Below, piece after piece: positions 34,779-45,544 of a stretch of DNA of 64,000 bases; position 1 is the stretch's first letter; each line of letters opens with the position of its first letter. Position numbers and translations under genes: made by a program. The DNA is from Mesocentrotus franciscanus (lineage: Eukaryota > Echinodermata > Echinoidea > Camarodonta > Strongylocentrotidae). The stretch lies in assembly GCA_037976565.1 (NCBI GenBank), contig CP137679.1, positions 8,043,973 through 8,107,972 of the forward strand, written 5' to 3'. The notes under the pieces are model-generated. The model was not told the DNA's origin. It ran no database searches and was given only the letters and a program-made list of their open reading frames with translations.

Positions 34779-34792
34779 ATGTACACTCGTAT
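34779..34792. repeat. 14-bp target-site duplication, right
   Basis: Identical to 33504-33517. The LINE reading resumes directly after it. Confidence 0.85.
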
Positions 34793-35589
34793 TCCACAAG
34801 ACAAGCTGAAAAATTCCATCTGAGAAATCCAAAAAACGCATTAGCCTTCAAATCCATTCGACATGCTGGTCCAGATACTTGGAATTCACTCCCCACTGTA
34901 ATTCGAAATCTGAAGTTGACATACTCTTTCAAAATAGCTGTAAAGACTCTGCTCCTAACTCATTACCAATAATTTTTGCTTTTATTTTCATATGTTATTC
35001 ATTCAACCACTAATGTCCATGACCCATGTCATAAACATGTCTTCTAATGTCAACAGGTGTCTGGTATTTTGGAAATCTACAGTCTTCCCTCATTCTCTCT
35101 ATCTTTTCTCTCTCTATTGCAAGTCATTCTCTCTCTTCATTATGTTTAATGTATACTGTAGGCTGTTAGTTTAGTTTAGATTAGTTTAGTTTAGTTTAAT
35201 TAATATTAGTCTAGTTTAATCGAGGGCAGCAGGCATTTCAAGCTTATGCTTACGCTGTATTCCTCCTATATCATGTTTATTGTAAAAATGAGTAATGTTC
35301 TCCTATGTATTGTCTATGTTCTATACAGTATGAGTATCATGTATTGTACTTTGAAACGTAAATTATATCACACTGATGGACATTATGTATGTTTTAAATA
35401 TGTATGTTTGAAATATGATAAAGAAATCAATAAATCAAATCAAATCAAATTACTGGCGCATGCGATATTTGCCTTCATATGCTCAATGAGAATAATTATG
35501 TAATGACGCAACGTAATGATCCCTCATGTCCAACAACATTTCTTTGATGATCGCCAGTACATTTTCTTGCTCACACACTTAAGTTTATC

Positions 35590-35760
35590 ATTTATCTCTC
35601 TTTATCTATCTATCTGTCTATTTATTTCGTCAATCTGTCTATCTATCTATTTCTTTTCTTTCTCCCTCTCTCTCCCTCTCTCTCTCTCTATCTATCTCTC
35701 TCCCCCTCTTCCCCTCTCTCTCTCTCTCTCCTGTCCCCCTTCTCATTTTTCTTCCTCTGT
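35590..35760. repeat. CT/TCTA microsatellite block
   Basis: TCTATCTATC-type and CTCTCT-type runs. Low-complexity open frames here are artefacts. Confidence 0.9.
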
Positions 35761-35834
35761 ACTTTCCCCCTTATTTACAATAGTTTGATGTAACGTATAA
35801 TTGTCTATGTAAAATAGTTTACTATTTATGTTTG

Positions 35835-35935
35835 TATCATAGGGGTCACTCGTTTTTCCGAAACACAAATTTCCCATGCCTAGGGGGTTCATAATTCTGA
35901 AAATGAAAAAGGGTTCATAATTCCGAACATTTGTT
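35835..35935 (-). repeat. TTCGGAATTATGAACC minisatellite fragment
   Basis: On the minus strand it carries degenerate copies of the same unit that is tandem at 41465-41660, including the flank CGTTTTTCCGAA. It is a partial inverse copy of that locus. Confidence 0.6.
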
Positions 35936-35939
35936 GTAT

Positions 35940-36370
35940 TATTATCTTTCTTTATGTTATTCTTTGTTTTCATCCTTCCATCTTCTTCTCTTTCTATTTT
36001 TCCGTATGTTACTCTTTGTTTTTATCCTTCTATAATTTCTTCTTTCTATCTTCATTTTTTTTTTATTCTTTGTTTTCCCTTCTATCTACTGTTCTTTCTA
36101 TCTCTCCTCTTATTATTCTTTGTTTTATCCTTCTTTCTTCTCTCTCTATCTCTCATTATGTTATTCTTTGTTTTTATTCTTCTATCATTTCCTCTTTCTA
36201 TCTCCAACATAACTTAAGGCAAGATAGCTAGATTATTTGGCGGCCGCCATATTTTTTTCTGGCGTCCGCCAAATAATCATATTTTTCCTTCTGTTATGTT
36301 GTTTTCCTTCTATCTTCTTCTCTTTTTATCTTTCCTTGTGTTATTCTTTGTTCTAATCCTAACGTTTCCT
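35940..36370 (-). repeat. polypyrimidine satellite (inverse relative of 58900-59450)
   Basis: Tandem TTATTCTTTGTTTT...CTTTCTATCT units of roughly 50 bp. The reverse complement matches the AACATAAG/AGAAGG satellite at 58900-59450. An imperfect hairpin (36229-36282; arms GATTATTTGGCGGCCGCCA and CTGGCGTCCGCCAAATAATC) interrupts it. Confidence 0.7.
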
Positions 36371-36575
36371 ATTTTTAAAATAATTAATATAGACAGAGAA
36401 AATGATAGAATACAATAATCAGATTTGGCACGTCTGCTTTCTACTGGCCCCTCCAGCGATGGAAAAAAAAGCCCTTTCACACCGGAAAAATGCGCCCTCT
36501 ATTTGCTGCCTCATATGTCCTTGATAACATTATATTCCTTCCCTCTGACAAGCTAATGGGAACACGTTCCAGAAG

Positions 36576-38362
36576 CTGCTAAAGTGTAACTTTCCGCTAT
36601 ACCGTAACCTAACGCCTAAGTAACTGAAAAAAAGTTCACTTCACCGGATACGTTATATACCCACTGATACACACTGTAACAGTTGAGGAGCACACATGAA
36701 CCGTGATTTGTAGCGCAACACACGCGAACCATGAATTATGGTGGCCCTGAATGGACATCGCGAATCACAAACTTTGTTGTGAAATTCGTGAAGAAATATG
36801 CGACAAATCACATATTTTGTCGCCAATTGTTTGATTGCTTTAGTTATCTTCTTTCTCCCATATCTCTTCTCTCTTTCTCTCCCTCTTTTTCTTAATATCT
36901 CTCACTTCTATAACCTCTCTCTCTCTCAATCCCTCCCATCTCCTTTTCTCTCTTTCTCTTTACCTTCCTCTCCCTTTCTGTGTTTCTCTTTGTCTCTCTT
37001 ATCTCCTTCCTTCTTTCTCTCTCTCCTCCCTCTCTCTCTCTCTCTCTCCCTCTCTCACTTTCTATCCATTTCTTTATTTATCGTTCTTTATTTCTCCCTC
37101 TTCTCTCTTTCTACGTAATACTAACTGCTGTTTTGCTACAACCAGGCTTTAAAGCCTTTTCTAAATTGTTGGGAGGCCCAAAATTTGATGGCTTTATTTT
37201 ACATATATTGTGTCATTATGTGAAAGAGGATGTCATTTAAGACACACTTCTGCATATGCAAGGACCATTCTCAATTTAGTATAAGTTCAAACCTCTTTGG
37301 TTCTTAACACCCACATGATTATTTTTTGGTGAACGAATAATGTCTGTAAAAAATGTCAGGTGTTTCAAGCCCCTCTAAAGTTTTGGGAGCCCAACAAATT
37401 TCATGGCAAAAATTCCCTAACTTCGGACAGGCGAACTTCCAAGAAAAACAAGGTTGATCATATATTCAGGCTGAAAAAAGTCACAGATTTTAAAGTGATA
37501 TCCTGGCAAAAAGTATTCACTCAATTCGCACGAATTGAGTTGAAAATTGCTTTATTATTTAGCTTCTTAGGGGGAGCGCCGCTAAAAAAATATATCAGGA
37601 AATGGGCATCCCCCCCCCCCTTCGCGAGCGGCTGGATCCGCCACTGGCTAAAGTGTAAACTGCTGCTAAATCGTAACCTGCTGCTAAAGTGTAGCCTGCT
37701 GCTAAAGTGTAACCTTATGCTAAAATGTAACCTGCTGCTAAAGCGTAACCTGCTGCTAAAGTGTAACTTGCTGCTACAGAGTTACCTGCTGCTAAAGTGC
37801 AACCTGCTGTTAAAATGTAGCTTGCTGCTAAAGTGTAACCTGCTGTTAAAGTTTTTGGGTACTTCTCAAGTGTATGACTTTCCGTGTACATAGCACTTTA
37901 ACAGGAATGTAATACAGATCTATGCTGGACAATTTCCTTGTATGTCAACTGCCCTTGTTGTACCTTTCATCATCATTACATTTTCATTGAACTTTGTCGA
38001 CGGGATTGAGTTTGGTATCACGGCTTTCATTAGGACTAGTACTAGCTATTAGGCATTGTCTTATTATTACAGATATCTCCCACTAGAAGCTGATGACCCT
38101 TACTGACATAGATAAGGAGCAGGCATCACAATGTTGATATTGAGGTTGAGGTATTAATCCCCTTTCCATGAAATGTACTAAGACTATAACTGTGATGAGT
38201 AACTGTTTGCTGGACACTGGTCAGTTTCTCAACACGCCTCCGCGCGCGCCGATGGCACATACGATATACGGCCGCGATGCCCGTTAGCTGAAGTGAACTT
38301 CTTTTTCAGAAACCTAGGCGTCGGGTTACACTTTAGCAGAGTTTTTACTTTAGCAGCTTAAC
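36576..38362. mobile_element. long inverted-repeat element with internal minisatellite
   Basis: Left arm (about 36576-36645) starts CTGCTAAAGTGTAAC and holds AACGCCTAAG and AAAGTTCACTTCA. The right arm (about 38287-38356) is its imperfect inverse. ACACGTTCCAGAAG occurs at 36562-36575 and 38363-38376, that is, on both sides, as a possible 14-bp target duplication. The interior holds CT tracts (36845-37110), a hAT-like end (about 37575-37637) and an 18-bp minisatellite made of the same GCTGCTAAAGTGTAAC sequence as the termini. No transposase is visible; the class is unclear. Confidence 0.6.
37640..37852. repeat. 18-bp minisatellite, about 12 copies
   Basis: Degenerate tandem CTGCTAAAGTGTAACCTG units. 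The open frame across it gives repeated LLLKCN, but the conservation is of DNA, not codons. The unit equals the terminus of the surrounding element. Confidence 0.9.
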
Positions 38363-38792
38363 ACACGTTCCAGAAGCACCATTCCATCTTCCCTCTCTTA
38401 GAACGAACCTCTACAGGCCATGTGAATGATGGACTATATATGAATTGCGTTTATAGAAGAGACATCAAAATTCTTGTATAAAACGCCCTTTTGGCTTGGT
38501 TTATTCTTTAAGGAAAACTCCAGTGATAGAACAACAGATGGCATACATATCTACTATAGAAGTGGCTTCTGTTTTGTCATGAATATGTATAGAACTATAA
38601 GGAAGAGGAATTAAGACAACTTTGCCGCATGGAGGCACCTATTCCATCTCGGGGAGAGATCATTACTTTTGTCGGAAGGGTCACTTTCAGTTGCAGGAGG
38701 GGCAGGTATCAAACATTGGCTAGAAAAATCTCCAATTCGCTTGGTAAAATTTGGGGAAAACTGCAAAAATAGAATAAAGCCCACAAAATATA

Positions 38793-39330
38793 TTAAAGAT
38801 ACTATGTCCCTTTTGCAGCCAACATCAAATTCTGTAGAACTTTGCAAGAATTATGAATATGTCATGTATGTCCTATCTGTGAAATTTAAACGTTAGCAGT
38901 GTCCTAATATTCAAATTATGCAAGGAAACCCGTTTACTTGCTAGACTTCACTGTCAGACACTATTGAGTGACTGACTGGCCTTTTTCATCTTTGGTAATA
39001 ACATACATAAAATGAGCTGTAAAGGGTACATGAGCATTTGTCTACATCAATAACCCACTTCTTGTAATGGCCAAAATTAAACTGATTGAATCTTTGCGCA
39101 GCATAAAACGTATGACCATTCGGTACAATGGTCTGAAAAATCAGACTATTACTTACTGGCTCTATAGCTCCTAAGTCGATTCGACAACTAATAGTCGTTA
39201 TTTTCCCACTTAAAGACATTTTCAAGCCCCCCTTTTTTTAGGGAAGTTGTAAATTAGTATTGTCTTTCAAATGCCGTTGGAATTTAACCTTTTCATTTTT
39301 TGGCCTGCAAATGGGATATAGTACCTTTAA
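38793..39330. mobile_element. non-autonomous DNA element (three-copy family), copy 3, complete
   Basis: 538 bp from TTAAAGATACTATGTCCC to the inverse end GGGATATAGTACCTTTAA, giving imperfect terminal inverted repeats of about 28 bp. It shares its full interior with 19503-20034. There is no protein; a mobilising transposase would have to come from elsewhere. Confidence 0.8.
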
Positions 39331-41335
39331 GGCCAACCTACCTATCACAGAGACAAATAAATCTGTTTTTGTAACAAAACGGCATAATATACATTGGCAC
39401 ATCAGATAACAAAGAGGCAGCCTAACCTCCGGAAGGCTTTTGTTCACTTGGAAAGGAGCATTTGGGAGGGCTAGGGTCAAATCTTGTCTATAAAAGCTAT
39501 ATTTTTGTCATAATTATCTTGGCTATAGGAAAAATTGGTATGACGGAACAAAGCACACAAGAAAGATGCAGGCATACAAAGGGGGTATCCGCTTGGGAAT
39601 GGATGGGTACAAACAAAGGGCACAATAGATGAAGAAGATGAACATTTACGTTAGAAGGGGCACTTATGCTTTGACTGGAGGGGTATTTCTTTACTTGGAA
39701 GGGGCACATTTTGGTCATTGGAGGGGCACCTGTTTGTCACGGAAGGGAATTTTTCTTAATTTTGGAAAAAGCGGGGGCCACCAGCCCCGGTTCCGCCACT
39801 GATGAATGTGCTTATCAGATGGGGTGTCCAGAATGTGGGCACGGAGTAAAGGTAGCTGTTTCCCGGAGGTACATTTTTAAAAAGGCGCTTGAGAGAGAGG
39901 GTCATACGAAGTGTTGCCTCCCCCCTCCCGCCCCAAACTACAACGTTTCCAACGCCTAGGGCTTGGTGGATGCAGAAGGTGCGCGGGTGAAAGTGTGTGT
40001 GTGTATGTGTGTGTGTGCGTGTTTGTGGTTGATTTTGGCAGTGGGCCATCCTTTAAAAAAAATGTAACCCCATTAAAAATAATCTTGTACGAATATGTTA
40101 AGGATTTTCAAATGGTAGATGGTACGATTTTGGAAATCGCACAGGTGTACTATTAAGGGATACAGTAAGTGGTTACCCACTCCAAAATTATCGACAAAAA
40201 TAATATTGGCATTATGTCAACTCTTTTGGAATTGCAGGGAGTGTCAGATGCATAACTTTAATGATGTATAACCGTTTAAGTTCAAATGTAGTAGTAGATG
40301 GATAAGATGGATAAGACACTGGAAAACTAGAAATTTTGACATTTCACATTTGTCTAGACACGCATGTCATGCATGATTCATAATAATGTCTTTAATACTG
40401 ACAGAAATTTGATGGAGGAGATGGCTGCACACGTATACATCTGAGCTGGGTGTAGGAGAAGGATTCCCACCGAACCTGTGAAAAATTAGAGATTAAAAAG
40501 ACGAAAACTGCACGTTTTATGACAAACGGGCCCTTTCCTTGAGAGAGTTCAGAATTTTGTTCCACAATAAAAAAGAGAAGAAATGGAGCTCCTCATATAC
40601 ACACAGTGGCGTAGCTAGAGTCCAGCCATTGAAGGGCACTGGCACCATGGGAGGGGGGTAGGGGGCACCGGTCTTACTTGTAAAATTCAATGAGAATTTA
40701 CAAGGCCGCTGGTTGGGGAAGGTGCGAAAAGGATCCAATTGTCTTCTTTTCTCTTCCTTTTCCCTTTTCCCTTCTTTTCTCCTTTTCTATTTTTCTTTCA
40801 TTTTTTCCTCTTTTTTTCGCCATCAAATTGACATGCCATGCCCTCCAGATGTCTCGTCTGTCCCGCTTTGTATATGGGACCAGAGCACGACATTAAATGT
40901 CATTTACAGGCATCACAAACTTGAGAATAGACTGCCCACAAAGTATAATTAAATGTCATTCCAGGTGCGGTTACTTGCTTCCGACTTGGTTGCAAAGAAC
41001 CTGAAAGAGGAGACGGTCATCCCCATGAATATGACAAGAAAAAAGGGGGAGGGAGCTAATAACAAATACCCCAAAAAAAAAAAAAAAAAAAAGCAACAAG
41101 CACACAAACGAAAAAATAAATAAATAAATCAGAAAAATAAAAACAAAATCGGTGAGATGGCCTCCAATTATCACCTTATCAATCAATCATGATACCGCCC
41201 CTCTATCTTTCACTCTCTATCACCGATTTCAATCTTATCCCCTCTTTCTAATTTTTCTCTCTTCATACCTTCCTTTCTTTCCTTTTCTTTTTCATTTGTC
41301 CTTTATATTGTCCTATTGTCTTGTGTCGTCTTCTA
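39331..41335. other. intron stretch with hAT-like repeat scraps, no gene
   Basis: Ends resembling hAT termini occur at about 39775-39800 (inverse CAGTGGCGGAACCGG) and 40605-40625 (CAGTGGCGTAGCTAGAG). A GT microsatellite lies at 39990-40025, pyrimidine-rich DNA at 40738-40825 and an A-run at 41070-41090. A candidate exon near 40360-40456 was tested and rejected. Confidence 0.5.
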
Positions 41336-41339
41336 CTAT

Positions 41340-41340
41340 T

Positions 41341-41374
<34 letters not shown>

Positions 41375-41376
41375 CA
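41340..41376. repeat. CT microsatellite
   Basis: CT dinucleotides upstream of a minisatellite. Confidence 0.9.
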
Positions 41377-41461
41377 GTCCTTTCGGATCTCTGATGGGGA
41401 GAGGGGGCTAGACTGTCTCGGCCTCCTAAATTCCTTTTAATGTTCGTTTGTTGTTTAGGTA

Positions 41462-41660
41462 CTTTACCCATTTTCGGAATTATGAACCCTATCTCATTTT
41501 CGGAATTATGAACCCTTTTTCTTTTTCGGAATTATGAACCCTATTTTATTTTAGGAAATACGAACCTTCGGAATTACGAACCTTTGGAATTACGGACCTT
41601 CGGAATTATGAACCTTCGGAAATACGAACCTTCGGACATACGAACCTTCGGAAAAACGAC
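41462..41660 (+). repeat. TTCGGAATTATGAACC minisatellite
   Basis: About ten degenerate copies of a 14-24 bp unit built on TTCGGAATTATGAACC, getting shorter and more regular to the right. It lies less than 200 bp from the donor of integrin exon E3. Confidence 0.85.
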
Positions 41661-41835
41661 ATGTAACCGTATCATCGATGTAAAATGCCTTTGGGATATT
41701 GTATTTCTTCTTTATTGACCGACCTGTGCTGCTGGTCAGTTTCGATACACCAATATTTAAAAAAAATGAATAAAATACAGCTGACCCATTCCACCCAAAT
41801 TTGAAGAAGAAAACAAAATCTCTGATAATACTTAC

Positions 41836-41932
41836 TTGCCAGGGACAGTGCTAACGTAAGGTAGAACTGCCTTATCAACAAAGGAGCCAAAACCAAGCCG
41901 AAAGTTCCGGGTAATGTTATTCAACATTTTTG
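41836..41932 (-). CDS. integrin beta exon E3: beta-I domain
   Basis: 97 nt, TACAG acceptor and GTAAG donor with two bases over. It reads [20 protein letters not shown] then [13 protein letters not shown], the near-invariant helix and strand after the MIDAS loop (family pattern [20 protein letters not shown]). Its donor opens the 21.6-kb intron that holds most of the transposons. Confidence 0.96.
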
Positions 41933-42194
41933 CTGTATTGAGGAGAAAGAAAGTTGACATTATTGAGAAAGTATGTAAATGCAATGTTTAACAAATTGTT
42001 GCAGTTTTGATTGAAAGGCAGCGATGTTATTTGGAGAGTTACTTTTTGTTTAATAACGTTTACCGTTTCCAAACAATCTTCTAAGAAAGTGTACTTTGAA
42101 AATATGAATGCATTATTTTCCAGGTGATTTGCCACTGTGACGATTGCTTAGAGCTTTCTCCATCAAAAGTATGGCACAATTAGGTCTGTCCTCA

Positions 42195-43075
42195 TCAGCC
42201 CGAGTTGGCTAAATAGCCCGCTGATTTGTGATCCGGGAAATTAGCCCGAAGTTGCAAATCGCGTTCTCGAAACTCGAGCTCGAGAAATTAGCTCAAGAAA
42301 TTTGTTCAGTGTTCGCGCATGCGTAGTGCAAGATGGAGCCTTCGAGCTAACAAATAAAAATCGCGTCTTCCCTCCAAAAATGTATTAAAATACCGACCTG
42401 GCCAAGCGATTTCAAGGTTAATCAATAGAACGAAAGTGTGTAGATATTTAACACACTCAAAATAAGATAGTTGGATGTGTGAGAGACAAGAGCAAGTATA
42501 GTAAAAGCATAAAAATAACCACGTCAACGTTCTCTGGTTGATGAGTTGGCAAGTGCAGATACTGGTCACGAATACTAACGGACGGGACTACAACAAATGG
42601 TACGTTGGCACGTTGGCAACCAACAGACACACTACGTTTTGGTGGGGTATTCTAAAGTTAAGCCCCGACATGCTGCTCGGCCCAGTGAGACATAATACTA
42701 CACAATACAACACTAACACGTACAAATTAAGTTATCAAACAGAATCCGGAATAACGAAGATTTAACTGGTTTTATATTTGATAAAACGATGAATAAAACT
42801 ATGATTAGTTTAAAGTCCGCACGCAACAAATTGTAAACAAGTAACAGCAGTGTATACACGCATATTTTCTAGCCAACAGCTAATCGCACGTGAAGCGTTC
42901 GTGCATAAAAAACAGAAAGCGCCAGAAACCGGAAACAGTAGGATATCGATCGATATCCTACATGCATGCATGACGATCGTCATGCATGCCGGGATCAAGA
43001 AATCTTCCCGAGTCTTCGGGCTAGTGAAGATGGACCACAAATAGCGGGCTATTTTTGGCGAACTTGGTTTCAGTT
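42195..43075. repeat. inverted-repeat element with central perfect palindromes
   Basis: Left arm (about 42200-42255) with AATAGCCCGCTGATTTGTGA and TAGCCCGAAG is inverted imperfectly at about 43005-43070. Inside are two adjacent perfect palindromes: 42939-42960 (centre ATCGATCGAT) and 42964-42989 (centre GACGATCGTC). No coding motif. Confidence 0.55.
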
Positions 43076-43146
43076 GGTTACAACATGCCACATGGCGCAT
43101 ATTCCTTTGTTGTGTGTTTGAAGGACACAGAAGTATTCGCCTTATT

Positions 43147-45455
43147 GTGCCAAAGAGAGAGAATGAGAAGGAAAAGAAGGGAAAGGGAAAGGGAAAGAGG
43201 AGAGAATGGGAAAGAAAGAAGAGGCAGAAGAAAAGAAAGGGGAGGGCCGAAAAGGCATTGTCTACCAGTCTGTTGCCTCCCACCATCAAAAAAAATATGA
43301 GAGAAGGAAGGAAGGGGGAAGAAAAAGGAAAAGAGGAGATAAAGGGAAGGAAAAAAAGAGGAAGAAGAAAAGAAAAGAAGGGGGTTATCAGTTGCAATTT
43401 TCTCGCCAACAAAGTGTGGATCGAGGGGCCCAAAGGCCATTGCCTCCCCCCCCCCAAAAAAGAGAGAAGGGAAGGGAAAGAGGAGAGCTAAAAAGGAACA
43501 AAAAAGAGGAAGAAGAAAACAAAAGGGTGAAAAGAAGGGGAGATCAGTTGCGATTAATTCCGCCAACAATGTGTGGATCGGGGTGGCCGAAAGGGCCTTG
43601 CCCCCCCAGCAAACCTAACAAAGAGAGAAGGAAGGGAAGGGGGACAGGGAAAGAGGAGAGAAAGGGAAAGCAAGAAGAGAGGAGAAAGGGAAAGAAAAAA
43701 AAGAGAAAGAAGAAAAGTAGGGGAGATCAGTTGCGATTTTTCCCGCCCAAGAAGGTGTAGATCGGGGTGGGGGGCATTTGCCTCCCCCAATAAAATTCGA
43801 TACCGGTGATTTACAAATGTTGCTGAAATGACGTAATTTTCCGAGATTTTTCCTCACTTTTTAGTGAATACTTTTTTATGCGTTTGTTGAAAAATGACAA
43901 ATTCCTAAATTTACAGTCAGGCAAGAAATATGCTTATTAATAGAGGCCTACATGTCAGGGCCCGCTGAACGGCGGGGCTCGGGGGCCTCGATCCCCCACT
44001 TTTTGAAAAAATATATTAAAGAGAAATAAAAAGAAAGAGAGAAAGAAAGAAAGAATAGTGACCCGTCAGTGTCACAAAATAATAAGGTATCAAATTATGC
44101 TCATCTGACCGTGACCGTGACTACATGCCAAAAAACCCGCTTCCGGGGGCTGAGCCCCCTGGACCTAACCAAGGGCCCAAAGGCGGGCCCCTGGTTAGTC
44201 ATTTGACCGTAATTTAATGCTTAAATCCCTTGAGCTTCAGGGGACTCTGCCCCCGGGACCTCATGCCAATTAGTGTCTTGCCAGTGTCACAAATAAGGTA
44301 TCGAAAAATGTTCATCTGACCGTATTTAAATGCCTAAAGCCCCTGAGTTTCCGGGGGCTCTGCCCCCTGAACCAAACCAATGGCCCTAAGGCGGGCCCAT
44401 AGAGGCTCATCTGACCGTAATTTATTGCTTAGAACCTCTGAGCTTCCGGGGGCTCCGCCTCTTGGACTCCACGCCAATTAGTGACCTGCCAGTGTCACAA
44501 ATAAGGTATAAAAATATGCTTATCTGACCGTTATAAAATGCCTAAAACCACTGAGCTTTTGGGGGCTCCGCCCCCTAACCCAAACCAATGGCCCTAAGGC
44601 GGGCCCCTAGATGCTCGTCTGACCGTAATTTATTGCCTAAAACCCCTGAACTTCCGGGGGGCACCGCCCCTTGGACCCCACGCCAATTAGTGACCTGCCA
44701 GTGTCACAAATAAGGTATAAAAATATGCTCATCTGACCGTAATTAAATTGCCTAAAACCCCTGAGCTTCCGGAGGCTCCGTCCCCTCGACCCCACCAGGG
44801 GGCCTAAGACGGGCCCCTGAATTCTTATCTGACCATTATAAAATGCCTCAAATCCCTGAGTTCCAGGGGGCTCAGCCCCTGGACCCCACGCCAATTAGTG
44901 ACCTGCCAGTGTCATGAATAAGGTATCAAAATATGCTTATCTGACCGTAATTAAATGCCCATACCCCCTGAGCTTCCAGGGGCTCCACCCCCTCGACCCC
45001 ACCAGGGGGCCTAAGACAGGCCCCTGAATGGTTATCTGACCGTTATAAAATGCCTCAAATACCTGAGTTTCAGGGGGCTCAGCCCCCTGGACCCCACGCC
45101 ATATAGTGACCTGCCAGTGTCATGAATAAGGTATCAAAATATGCTCATCTGACCGTCATTAAATGCCCATACCCCCTGAGCTTCCGGGGACTCCGCCCCT
45201 AGGCCCCATGCCAATTTATGATACGCTCTACCTGATCGTAAATACTAAAGCCTCCCCCCACCCACTTTTAAAAACGTTCAGCGGGGCCTGCATGTAAGAG
45301 TGGGGTGATGCGGATTTATTTTCTGCCCCCCCCCAAACATTTTTGCTCATTACGCCACTGCTGGTCACCATTACGTACCAATATTTGGCTCGCATAATTT
45401 CAAAATTGGGCCCCCCCCCCCTCCCCCCGCCTAAGAAATCTTGGATCCACGCCTG
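43147..45455. mobile_element. hAT-like repeat with GC-rich tandem array, copy 1
   Basis: Polypurine blocks with ATCAGTTGCGAT spacers (43147-43790), a conserved TGACGTAATTTTCCGAG segment, about 5.5 tandem units of roughly 209 bp (44060-45210), and a right end CTTGGATCCACGCCTG matching the terminus of the copy at 52010-58540. The left terminus is missing or altered: GTGCC occurs on both outer sides but the 8-bp match is imperfect. No transposase. Confidence 0.7.
44058..45212. repeat. tandem array of about 209-bp GC-rich units
   Basis: Units start at about 44060, 44271, 44479, 44689, 44896 and 45107 with AGTGACCTGCCAGTGTCA. Each contains two CTGACCGTAATTAAATGCC segments and hairpin-prone GGGGGCTCCGCCCCC cores. 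The unit is shared with 57656-58300. Confidence 0.85.
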
Positions 45456-45544
45456 GTGCCCAACTCAACCTGGGTTGGCCAAACTCTCCTATCAAATCAA
45501 TGGCACTGCTTCTAACGGTTTCGCGAAACGATGCGCTGACTTAC

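Larger units (their letters stand above)
32241..35455 (+). mobile_element. LINE 3' half carrying two nested insertions
   Basis: LINE segments are 32241-32645 (SILDPLLYLLYINDIYYSLN and LFADDTNVF, truncated at the 5' side within the PQGS motif), 33190-33517 (NILFLLYNSLFLPFNSYCN, LLLQKKAVRLC) and 34779-35455 (FKSIRHAGPDTWNSLPTVIR, then 3' UTR and TCAAA tail at 35425-35450). The gaps hold a hairpin-rich insertion (about 32646-33189) and a Penelope-like element (33518-34778). The 3' UTR matches the LINE at 1-1640. Confidence 0.85.

Noticed and set aside
37360..37893. 177-residue open frame with repeated LLLKCN
   Set aside because: It is produced by an 18-bp minisatellite and runs over a hAT-like end; there is no start context and no known domain.
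40360..40456. Possible integrin exon on the minus strand after a good acceptor, reading with NPSPTP
   Set aside because: It has no specificity-loop cysteines or conserved strand, and E3 joins E4 directly in phase with perfect domain continuity, leaving no room for an exon here.
42810..43860. Long open frames on both strands in polypurine DNA
   Set aside because: Low-complexity Arg/Lys/Glu or Phe/Ser/Leu runs created by GA tracts, inside a repeat that recurs at 52050-52460.
44058..45212. CRISPR-like array because of regular spacing
   Set aside because: Units are about 209 bp and repeated throughout, with no unique spacers, in a eukaryotic transposable repeat.
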